DNA of 64,000 nucleotides, taken from Rosellinia necatrix. Lineage: Eukaryota > Ascomycota > Sordariomycetes > Xylariales > Xylariaceae. The stretch covers positions 1,364,001 through 1,428,000 of the forward strand of contig JAGYVD010000005.1 of the NCBI GenBank assembly GCA_021209875.1, written 5' to 3'. Made by a program: the position numbers and the translations under genes. The notes beneath the pieces were generated by a model that was given only the letters and a program-made list of their open reading frames with translations, searched no databases and was not told where the DNA came from. This document shows, one piece after another, positions 46,420 through 55,751 of the stretch (positions within the stretch are counted from its first letter, which is position 1; each line of letters starts with the position of its first letter).

Positions 46420-47169
46420 CGCGAAACTTGGAGGCCGAGGCTATCTGAACGGGGAGCGCCGCATAGGATCACAACGCGACCGTAAATGACGCAGGGACAA
46501 CACCCCGTGAAACAGTATTAAATAGGAATAGGAGAAAAGAATGGGAAGTTGGTCAACCTGCAGTACGGCTGTGGAGGCAGAAAGGTAGGTGGTAGGTGTA
46601 GCAAGCGGGTGAGAAGTTGTTGGTCAGAGGTGCCGGGCGGGATGGCGAAAATGGTCCGATGTTGCTTTCAAAGCACCACCCGGCATCTGATGACATCGAG
46701 CTATTGAGAGTTTCCCGGTTCCAGCCGGGAACCAATCAAGTCGGCTTCATTGGTCAACCCGATCCCGCCAAGGTGGGATGTGTCCCGGGTAGGTTATCTC
46801 GGAAATGGGAAGGAAACACGGGGGCGCCCTCTCTCAAGTATACAGTATACAGTATACAGTATACTACTCTAGTACTGACAGTGTATACGCACGGTATGTG
46901 CTCTACCCTTGTTATCTAAATATCCATCCATCTAGATAGGTCACAATCGCATTTGACTTGCGCATCCTCTTCGAAGCACGGTTGACGACCCGAGACCGTG
47001 CCCACCGCTCGAGCCCACGTCATTGCAACATGTTCCCTCTGCCCGTCAATGCGCTGCACTGAAGCCAACTGGGCAGGAAGCATGACAGGACGACCAAGCT
47101 GCCCTAGCATAACCAATAGCACCACTGCGATGCCCATTTCAGACTCCTGTCTCTTTGCATGTGACGACG
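46420..47169. promoter_or_regulatory. Divergent promoter region ISA1 / DUF1741 gene
   Basis: The only sequence between two divergent starts, so it must carry both promoters and leaders. It contains four perfect AGTATAC heptamers in tandem at 46837-46864, followed by a related TACTCTAGTACTGACAG stretch. No other coding signal is visible. Confidence 0.6.
46837..46864. repeat. AGTATAC heptamer tandem repeat
   Basis: Four perfect copies, each with an internal GTATAC palindrome, midway in the divergent promoter. Confidence 0.85.
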
Positions 47170-49424
47170 ATGGAGGCCTCTCCCTTGACCCAACAGGCAC
47201 GACCTGAGATATTTCAACAGAAGATTGTGAAGCTATACGAGGCTTTGTTCCAGGTTCGGAAGCTTAATTTCCCCGTGTGAGGTATTGGAGACTGGCGAAA
47301 GCTAACGATGCAATTCTAAGGTGTGTTGAGACTTTCCTCGCGATCCTCCATCACCACCATCATCACTGCCATCCTTATCACCGTCGTCCACTATGCTGAT
47401 CCCTATCGGTAAATAGGACGACGCCGACCTCGAAGCCGACAAGCCCGAGGGATTCTGGCGCGAGTTTTTCCTTCTGAAGCCCGATCGAGCCTCGCTACTG
47501 AAGATACTCGACGATTTCGGACCAGACGATTTGATACAGCTGCAGCCCCAGACACGACAGCTCTTTTTGCGCGCAGTAGCGTGTCTGAAGGCGGGGGGTA
47601 GCACAGCAAGTTTGCACGCTCTCGAGGTGAGATACCAACACCGAGCCTCGCCGAGATATGAATTCTAATCCGCCCCACGCAGACCCTCACTACATTCTTC
47701 TCTGCCGTTCTCCCGAAGAAGTATACGAATCCAAGCTCGGATATCATCGCGGTTCTGGCCGGATTGGATCATGTCGATACTATATTCACGGACTTCGTCG
47801 GTGCGCTGGACAGTATTATCCGTAATGGAACAACACGTGTGTTCGGCCCCAAAGCGCAATCCGGCATAATCACTGATCAAGTGTTTTTGTTTAGTTGAGA
47901 TCCGGCAACGAGCCATCGAGGTCGTATTGTCCATTACATCTGGTGCTTACCAAACCAGCCTCCTCACATACTTTATCCAGAGAGATCTTTTCCCTGCTAT
48001 TATGAAGGTCGGCCGCCCCGTAACATGCCGCCTACAAATGCCGCTGACACGGCGTAGTTCATTCAAGACTCTGACTCGCCCGACAGGGTATTGGAACCCT
48101 TCACCTTGCTTGGGCTGCTCGCCAACTATAACAAGTTCGAGTTCCAAAATCCATACCAGCTTCGATTGAATGACTTTGTCAACGAAGCCACCATACAGAA
48201 GATTGTTCGATCCGTCGGGCAGACCTGTAAAAACTTGAGAGGTCAATACCTCGATATCCTCGAGGACCTACCCGAGGGATGGTCTTTATCGCACACGCTC
48301 AGTGCAATAGGGCTGGGCAAGATTGCCCCGGGCGTCAGAGCGAACCAAAAGCCCAATCACGATCCTGAGGTGGCAAAACAAATGTTTGCCAAACTGTCGG
48401 TAGTCCACGCCCCGACTGATTTGCGCGATTACTAACTTCGACCAGACCTGGAGACGAGGCAGCTTTGCTGCTTGGCATGTATGACTTTAGTCATGCCAAT
48501 AAACTCTTTTGCTTCAATTTAGTCACAATGCCCGCCGAAAAGGGTGAAGAACAGCCCGTAGCCAGCTTGCTCTCCCTGACATCGTACCTACTCCAGCATG
48601 CATTCCTTTCGACCAGGGCCACAAACTATGCGCATCTCAGTCTCATGGTCTTTCGGCTGCTTATTGAGGACCAGCTCTTGTGCAAGCGCATTTGTAGCGA
48701 GGACAGCAAAGCGACTGTGCGACTGTGTCGACAACGACAACCCTACTTGCCTATTGTCAAAGGAGAGCGCATTCTTGCCACGAGTGTGCTAGACACTATG
48801 GTGGATGGCATCAATCATAACCTTCGCCGAAGGTTAGATGTAAGCCTCTATACGCTCTCCGTCGGCATCACTTTGCGAATCATCTCCTATCTGTCACGCT
48901 CTCGAACGCGCATACAGTATCATTGGTCCGAGTTGTTCCGCTCTCTCCTGGCGCTCATTCGGTTTCTAGCCACGTACGCATCTGATGTAAAGGGTCTATC
49001 GCATTTCGAGACCCTTTTGGACCTCGTTGTTAATCTTCTCGCCTTGTCGCTATCTGCTGGCGAGGCTTTTCTTCCCACCCCGGCGGCATATGACGACCTG
49101 TTCTACAAGGTTGTAGAAAGCGGTGAGATTCTAGTCAAGTTTCGCGACACTTACGGCCTATCAAAGCGGCCTTCAAATTCAATAGATACGCTAGTCAATG
49201 TCACGGCACATTATAGAACCCTATTAGATTCGGGGGGCTCGAAGAAGAATCTTACAAGCATGGAAGTTGCAGAGGTGATCAAGCAAGGCTATGAAACATT
49301 GAGCATTCAGACTAAGGAAGGCCTGGATGGGTGGGAAAGATACCGAGAGGCGGATGACAGAACCTTGCTGAAAAAGATGGCAAGAGCCACAGTTATGGAT
49401 GTCAAAGTTATGGTGCAGGGCTAA
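47170..49424 (+). CDS. DUF1741/ARMH3-like armadillo-type protein
   Basis: Six exons: 47170-47253, 47417-47626, 47683-47836, 47895-48007, 48058-48395 and 48446-49424, 625 aa. Introns are 163, 56, 58, 50 and 50 bp, and all joins keep frame: LYEALFQ-DDADLEAD, HALE-TLTTFFSAVLP, NGTT-LEIRQRAIEVV, FPAIMK-FIQDSDSPDR and FAK-LPGDEAALLLGMYD. The protein is helical throughout, with no signal peptide; hydrophobic stretches such as LLDLVVNLLALSLSAG look like buried ARM-type helices rather than membrane spans. It resembles the DUF1741 family (human C10orf76/ARMH3, fission yeast SPAC20F10.02c). Human ARMH3 acts at the Golgi with GBF1 and PI4KB; the same role in fungi is not established. Intron 1 is unusually long for this gene. 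Confidence 0.9.
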
Positions 49425-49875
49425 GGAGGGTGTGTGATCTACATTTTATTAATGATGAATACTATTCGCAGGCGCTTTAATCAGTTGTCGTCACTACCTA
49501 TCTACTACCTACCTACTACCTACTCAGCGCGTGTCGGGTTCATACCAGTTGTATCGATTTCTCCGAAACGGGGAACATCCAGGGTTTCCCACACTGATGC
49601 CGGGGATTCATTGGTCGTGTTGCCAGGCCGCAGTATAACAGCCGACAAATTTGAGATATCTTTGGGCCCTCGGAGGGAGAGCCTCCGAATCAACAGGACA
49701 CATCTACGCGGAGCACTCAGCGCCAATGCCATCATGAACTCACTCGTGATGTGTCGCTGTGTCCGACAAGCTGCGACCAACGTGTCAACGCCTGTCGACT
49801 TGTGTGAAAATATGCTGTTTCAGCGTTAGATTCCGCGCGTCGATCAATCCACCACCAGATATCTCACAATCGATA
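49425..49875. other. Intergenic between DUF1741 gene and P4H gene
   Basis: A run of CTACCTA-type repeats lies at 49494-49524. No gene seen; the right end should contain the promoter of the dioxygenase. Confidence 0.6.
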
Positions 49876-50727
49876 ATGTCGCGCCTATCCCGTCCGCCAA
49901 GTATCTCGGCGATAGCCAAGATCGCCGTGTTCGCGTTCATCGCTCCTTGGCTATGGGGGTTCATATCCCCAGTCCTCTCACCATACCTACCGCACGCTCT
50001 CCGCCCGCCGACTCCGGACGATGCGACGCCTTACCCCGAATACGAATGCCGACCCCATCACTATTCCACCGAGCTCGTCTCCCTCGACCCGCTCCTGATT
50101 TACATTGAGAACTTCCTGCGCCCCTCCGAGATCACCGAGCTGCTCGAGGCGGGCGAGAGCGCCTTCGCGCCCTCGACGGTGTTCAAGAATGGGAGGCTGA
50201 CCGGGACGCCCGACCGGACCTCGTCGTCGGCGGGCCTGCCCCGCGACAACCCGACGGTGGATTGCGTGCTGTCGCGCGCCCAGGGGTTCATGGGGAGCAT
50301 GATCGACCCGAACAAGGACGACATCGGACCCCCGCAGCTCGTCCGGTACACCGCGGGGCAGCTCTTCAACAAGCACCACGACTGGTACGACACGCCCCAG
50401 CAGACGCGCAGGGGGATGCGCGGCCACGGGAGGACGTGGAACCGTATGGCGAGCTTCTTCGCCATCCTCGAGGACGACTGCAAGGGCGGGGAGACATGGT
50501 TCCCGTTCATCGACAACACGCACTCCCGCAAGGACGACGTCCATCACCTCTGGAGGGCGCACGAGGACGGCGGGCTCGCCTTCAAGCCCGTGGCCGGGAA
50601 TGCGCTCTTCTGGGTCAATTTACATCCTAACGGGACCGGAGATGAACGGACCATCCATGCCGGGCTGACCGTCGCCGAAGGGTTGAAAACGGCCATGAAT
50701 ATTTGGCCGAGGAAATTCTACGACTGA
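49876..50727 (+). CDS. Prolyl 4-hydroxylase-like 2-oxoglutarate/Fe(II) dioxygenase, membrane-anchored
   Basis: Single exon, 283 aa. ATG 49876 was chosen because it directly precedes an N-terminal hydrophobic anchor (IAKIAVFAFIAPWLWGFI) suited to ER insertion; the in-frame extension upstream lacks this logic. The P4Hc fold has the iron ligands of the HxD..H motif: His167 and Asp169 in FNKHHDWYD and His261 in ERTIHAG, with Lys271 in GLKTAMNIW as the likely 2-oxoglutarate anchor. The strand GGETWFPFID and the segment NALFWVNLHPNG are typical. Such enzymes hydroxylate prolines in secreted or other proteins using O2 and 2-oxoglutarate; the fungal substrate is not known. Codons from about 50.08 to 50.6 kb are strikingly G/C-rich compared with neighbours, which opens a long antisense frame that is not a gene. 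Confidence 0.93.
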   Translation: MSRLSRPPSISAIAKIAVFAFIAPWLWGFISPVLSPYLPHALRPPTPDDATPYPEYECRPHHYSTELVSLDPLLIYIENFLRPSEITELLEAGESAFAPSTVFKNGRLTGTPDRTSSSAGLPRDNPTVDCVLSRAQGFMGSMIDPNKDDIGPPQLVRYTAGQLFNKHHDWYDTPQQTRRGMRGHGRTWNRMASFFAILEDDCKGGETWFPFIDNTHSRKDDVHHLWRAHEDGGLAFKPVAGNALFWVNLHPNGTGDERTIHAGLTVAEGLKTAMNIWPRKFYD

Positions 50728-51435
50728 GTAGTAGTAACAGCAGCAGCAGCAGCAGCAGCAGCATCAACAGCATAAAGAAAGGAGCAGAGGTTTGAAGCTT
50801 GTTTATTACATCGGTTTCTGCCATTTTCTTGATCAAGCTCCGGGTTGAAGAGTGGCTCAATCGTTAGCAATTCTATACCAGGTATCCAGCTCCTGGGATC
50901 CAAACCTGTTAATATAGTGTTGTCAAACTCTTTTCTTTAACCCATCCTAGTACAGTCTAGAACCGCGGCCCTTGAAACGATGGATTAATTGGGTGGCCAC
51001 GCAGTTTAAAGTGGACGATGCAGATTTACCAGGGTTAATAGAGCAATTAGGCTTTTATTGCCTGTATAGGTATTAGATAAATACGCAGGCCCGAATTCTA
51101 TCGCTTGCAGGCTCGCCGTTCAGTAGAGTTCCCTAGTTTGGTCGTAATTCCATAGTTAGCCGAAAAATGCTATAATCTCGTAAGAGATGGCCGCCATGGT
51201 CGTGATAACATCAAGAGCGCCCAACGTGAGGATTGCGTTCTATCCCCTGTTTCTCTAATTTGCGGATTGAGACAATCCACTCATTGTTGCCAACAGCCCA
51301 ACAGAGCCTCTGCCGGCAAACTGTAGCCCTCAACATCCCATATATGGTATGGTATACTTACTGCACGAGGGACCAAGGAGAGCCAGCGGAAGGAGCATAT
51401 TTTCACGACTCGCATCTCGAGTATTTCCGTTCGTC
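50728..51435. other. Intergenic, with CAG microsatellite
   Basis: Eight CAG triplets lie at about 50738-50763, immediately after the P4H stop and so probably in its 3' untranslated region. The rest is A/T-leaning with no gene. The last 90 bases include an alternative in-frame ATG (51349) for the next gene. Confidence 0.6.
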
Positions 51436-53187
51436 ATGGCCAATACTGTCAATCAAAGAAAGCCGGAGCGGCCCCCTAAATTCCCTGATATCGTCGGTAT
51501 ATTGAAGGCGTCTGGCCCAAGAATTTTGCAGGATGTCTATTTACTCAACGCATTTCGGGCAGGACCTACGTTGCTCCTGAAAATAGCATTTAGCACCATG
51601 CTCTCCGTGTTTATAACTTACCTTTGGTATTCATACAAAGCATCGGATTTTATGTTCAGCCCAGGTCGCTTCATTGACTCGAACTCGATTTCGAACGAGA
51701 ACCTGACCGAGAGCGATGCTGCTGGCGGGTTGAGAATGGTGGTTTTTGGCGGAGGCGACGTCGCCACGCCAACCCTAGCCTCTAGGGACGGTCAAGGACA
51801 TGCGTGGGCAGAGATCATGTGTCAAAAGGTAGTAGTTTTCCCATACTGTGGTTTTTCATCCTTCATCCTCATGGGACTAACCGTGTCACAGTTAGGGTGC
51901 GATACCTACATCTCTTTCATACCGAAGACAGAGGGCACGGGCGGCGCCGTGCTGTCGAATACACTCCTTGATGCTGCTTACAAGCATGCCAATGCATCCA
52001 AAGTCGGCTCAAATAAAGGTAACAAACCAATTGGTATCGACTACTCCTGGGTGACGGAACAATATCCGAGGCCCCATCAACTTGACCTAGCCACGCAGAT
52101 CGACTATTTTCTCGCAACTCCCAGAAGACAGCGACCGCCAGCCGAATCGCTTTGGGTTTTCAATATTGGGTATTGGGATATCTGGTACCTCGCAGCCCTA
52201 CCGCGAGGACTCGCAACGGAGGTGCTCAATTCGAGCATCCGAGAGCTGTTCTTCCAAATCGAAAGACTATACCACGCAACGAAGAATCCAGAATCCGTTG
52301 CCTTCCCCAGTTCTTCTCCCAGCCCTGGGGCTCCCGCCCCCACGGGACCAAGACCTAAGGTCAACGCGCCCTTCCGCATATTCCTAACGCGGCTCTTCGA
52401 CATCTCGTTGACGCCCGGGTTCGCCAGCAAGCGCCCAAAGCCGCCGAGCCCGCACTCAAGCGCGAGCCAACTACGCAACGCGGCATTCCTAACCGAGTAC
52501 TGGAACATCCTGCTCGAGGCGGCCGTGGACAACTGGCATGCCGCGCCAGATCCAGAATCCTGGTCCACTGCCGACGCAGTCGATATCAAGGTCGTCGAAG
52601 CCCTTGCCGGTAAGCGGCCGGTAGAAGTAGGATGGACCAAGCAACGAGGTGGGGGGGAGGGCGGCGGCGGTGGCGGCGACCATGACGACGACGATGATTA
52701 TCACCATCATGGTAGCAGGAAACACGACGGCGGCATCCCGTCGCTCCCGCGCCGTCAGGTCGCCTCTTACGGCATCTCCCAGTATCTCCGTGAGCTGATG
52801 ATTGACCGCCAGCTACGCGACGCCGACCTCTTCGACGGCAACGGGCTCGGTGCGCGACCGCCCGAGGACGGTTTCCTCGACATATCCACACCCTGTGCCC
52901 TGGACGCCGCAAGCCACGGCGTCACCGGGCGTGGAGAGGCCGCCAGCGCTGCTGCTGCTGGTGCTGCTGCTGGTGATGGCATGATCGTGTGTCAGGAACC
53001 CGACAATTATCTCTTCTACTCTGCGTTCACGGTCGGCCAGCGTGCGATCCACGAGATCGGGGTGCGCGCCGCCAGACGATTTTTGGACCAGGTGGAGGCC
53101 ACCTCAGGCTGGAGAGAGAAGGCGAGGATGCATAGGGAGGGCGGCCGGGAGCACAATGGGCACGAGATGGCTAAATTCACGACGTAG
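51436..53187 (+). CDS. Membrane-anchored SGNH/GDSL-like protein
   Basis: Exons 51436-51828 and 51892-53187, 562 aa; starting at the upstream ATG 51349 would add 29 residues. The 63-bp intron (GTAGTA.., branch GACTAAC, ..CACAG) contains no stop in frame, so the gene also reads as one open frame; splicing restores AEIMCQK-LGCDTYISF. One transmembrane helix at about 46-67 (LLKIAFSTMLSVFITYLWY) suggests a type II membrane protein with a lumenal or extracellular domain. That domain looks SGNH-like: VVFGGGDVATP in place of block I, FNIGYWDIWYL like block III and a C-terminal FTVGQRAIHEIG with a His. The nucleophile serine of GDSL is not obvious (GGGD instead), so activity is uncertain. A Gly/Asp/His low-complexity insert lies near 396-420. 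Confidence 0.75.
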   Translation: MANTVNQRKPERPPKFPDIVGILKASGPRILQDVYLLNAFRAGPTLLLKIAFSTMLSVFITYLWYSYKASDFMFSPGRFIDSNSISNENLTESDAAGGLRMVVFGGGDVATPTLASRDGQGHAWAEIMCQKVVVFPYCGFSSFILMGLTVSQLGCDTYISFIPKTEGTGGAVLSNTLLDAAYKHANASKVGSNKGNKPIGIDYSWVTEQYPRPHQLDLATQIDYFLATPRRQRPPAESLWVFNIGYWDIWYLAALPRGLATEVLNSSIRELFFQIERLYHATKNPESVAFPSSSPSPGAPAPTGPRPKVNAPFRIFLTRLFDISLTPGFASKRPKPPSPHSSASQLRNAAFLTEYWNILLEAAVDNWHAAPDPESWSTADAVDIKVVEALAGKRPVEVGWTKQRGGGEGGGGGGDHDDDDDYHHHGSRKHDGGIPSLPRRQVASYGISQYLRELMIDRQLRDADLFDGNGLGARPPEDGFLDISTPCALDAASHGVTGRGEAASAAAAGAAAGDGMIVCQEPDNYLFYSAFTVGQRAIHEIGVRAARRFLDQVEATSGWREKARMHREGGREHNGHEMAKFTT

Positions 53188-54006
53188 AGAGATGCGCGTA
53201 CACTACACTATTATTAGCCCCGGGCAGTCTCAGAGGGGGGAGGTCATTGTTGGCTTGAGCTGATTGGATACTCGAGAGGATTATTAGATGATAGTGCAGC
53301 TGTAGACGGGCGCTTTGCACTGAGATTGCTGAAGATATTTCATAAGATATTTCATAATTGCGTGTCTGTTTAGGATGCACCAAGCAGCCATTATTTAGAG
53401 TATAAGTACGCAACGAGACAAAAAGCTGGGTAATGTGTCATGCCAGCTCGAATTCGAACTACCAAAACAAGCAGTCATCACCCTATCCCGCTGCCGAAGG
53501 GCCTACAACCCCTTCCTTCGCGGCCCCAACAACAACTACCTTTGCCTGCTTAGGTAGTACGTAGGTTACGATGCAGTCCGTCCCTTCTATTTATCAAGTA
53601 GCCATTATGGAAGGCAGGAGTCATTTTCTATAGTCATTCCATGTACCTCTAATCCAATCTCCACCTCCCTTGTGTTCTGCTTTTCTATTCCACACGCTCC
53701 TCATTTTATTTTGCCTATCAACAACTCTCACAGTGCTTATCACAAGATATACATCCGTTTGTTGAACAACTTATGTTAGGCCTCAATACCTCGAGCCATC
53801 TCAGCTACAAGAAATCCTTTAGTTCTTTCATCAGCTTCTTCGTCTTTTTTATTCTTCTTCTTTTGGTTTTGCAGGGGCCGAGGCTTTGATAGCCAACTCT
53901 ACTGGAGGCGCTCAGCCTGAACAACGACACTGTCCTCGCCGTGCCCATAACTAGATGTAGGAAGACATAGCCTTTCTTTCACGGCCTCATTCCTAACTGG
54001 TGTTGA
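53188..54006. other. Intergenic
   Basis: No gene seen. From 53.6 kb the sequence becomes C/T-rich with several CTTCTTC-type tracts, promoter-like for the frame at 54007. Confidence 0.5.
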
Positions 54007-54798
54007 ATGGTAGTGTACAACAACAAAATGGACTTCTCATATTCCCCGGAAGTGAGAAGATACCACAAGTCGCCTGCTCAAGTCCTAAGACATTACTACG
54101 ACAGAAGATGCGACGAAGTTTACGTTCGGGCAGCCGTGACTTTGCGGATTGGTTCACACCGCCAATATATCGCTGCCTTGTTTGTCAAGATAGCCGGAGA
54201 ACCACAGCACGGAGATGGCGAGCCAGAGCGTCGTGTAGTTGAGGAACTGGATCAGTGGCACCTGCCAGGCACCATGTGTCACGCCAATGACCGCTCCATA
54301 CTCTAGAGGCTCTGGGGCGAAGTCTATGCCAATACGTACGTGCTCCTGGCTCAAGCCCCCCTTCCGTCCCCTTCTTCAGACCATATTCGCAGACTGATCG
54401 ACGATAGGGGTTTCTCTATCACGAAATTCACCGAAGTGGTCAGCACCGAGAGATTCGTGATCGACGACCCAAACGGCCAAAATATAAGAAGAGTCCTTAT
54501 CATAACTTTTGGGACCGAATGCGACAACATGCCTATCGACCCTAGTCCACAGGCATATCCGCCCGTGAACCTGACTCTGCAAAGATATACCAGCCATATC
54601 TGGGCGACGAAAATCGAGCTTGCCTCGTCGACTGCCTATAACCTCCTCCCCATGAGAGAGGGTAAGTGGCGTGTGCATCTTGTAGCATATATGAGGCGTG
54701 TAGATAGGAAACATCGGTTTCAAGGCCGCCCTGTTGCTGTTGTAAGGTTTTTCCGCACCATCCAGGCGGCCGTGAGGGGTACATTCCGACGGCGCTGA
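54007..54798 (+). CDS. Hypothetical protein with internal stop or intron
   Basis: From ATG 54007 the same frame stays open to 54798 except for one TAG at 54304-54306. Removing 54235-54306 as a 72-bp intron (GTAGTT..CTCTAG) gives a 239-aa protein; the donor is weak and no clear branch site is present, so a nonsense mutation is equally possible. Both halves read like protein (RHYYDRRCDEVYVRAAVTLR before; IRRVLIITFGTECDNMP and YTSHIWATKIELASSTAYN after). I recognise no family. A GTAAGT at 54666 could be another donor that would change the C-terminus. C/T-rich promoter-like sequence precedes it. Confidence 0.35.
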
Positions 54799-55751
54799 TT
54801 CAACAACGGAGGATAGTCGAATCCAATGTGTCTCTTGTCAGAATCATCTGGCATTCTGCAATAGAGCTTGCATTTTGGGAGGTGGCAGTAGCGATTGGGA
54901 GGCAGATATCCCCATCTTGTATACCCAGCGTCTTTGTTTGTGTAACTAGCAATTTGAACAAGAGAGTAAATAGCGGACGGCTGTGAATATGATATTGTGC
55001 CAGGGATAAGAGTCCTGCATCATCACATCTTCCCACGCATTCATAACAACAACAACAGCACAGCGACACGGTGGTTGGTACGTGAGTAACAGTGTAGTAC
55101 AGGGCTATGCCAGCACCCAGGTCAAATAAATCAGTCAATGGTATTACCTACCTACTTACTTACTAGGTAAGTACTCAATGAAAGGTGCTGGGTAGATATG
55201 TACCTACCTACCTACTTACCTACCTACCTACCTAACTATTTGTATCAGTTGCAAGTACCTAATTAGGTAGGTAGGCAGGCTACCTATCATATCACTAACA
55301 CGCCCAAAAATCCAGCTGGGGGTTCTATTCGCCCATAATGTCGTACGTCGCGTGCCCACCGACGCCCAGACAGGTACTATAGCTCCATGTAACAATGGGA
55401 AGAGGGGTTGGCCAAGCACGCTGCTAGGCACTGGAAGCTCCTGGAAGTAACTAAAGAACTACCGCCTATGTAGGTACCTAACTTGTAACGAAACTTGTAA
55501 CGAAGTGACTACAGCCTGCTGCCTACCCGGAATCGCCAGCCCCTCCCGTCTCCTTGCCCATTTGAACGTGCACATAACTACCAGTTCATCTCAAGCGCGT
55601 CCCCCCTTTTGCCTCTCGTGCCAGCTCCGTTGACTCTCCGTTGACTCTCCGTTGACTACTTAAATAATCCCCCCTCCTGTCATTTACTATTTTCTACATA
55701 TCGCCTACGCTTGACCTGACCTGGACTGACCCGACCCTTCACCGTTGTCGC
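54799..55751. other. Intergenic with dense CTAC/TAGG repeats
   Basis: CCTACCTACTTACC-type runs occupy 55145-55275 and 55470-55480. A TCCGTTGACTC-type short tandem repeat (three units) lies around 55625-55655, about 100 bases upstream of the CCCH gene start. The last 200 bases are C/T-rich. Confidence 0.6.

Noticed and set aside
49987..50562. 191-codon antisense frame in the P4H gene
   Set aside because: Caused by high G/C at third positions; composition is Arg/Val/Gly-rich without a fold.
52104..52640. 178-codon antisense frame in the SGNH-like gene
   Set aside because: Shadow frame in G/C-rich coding DNA.
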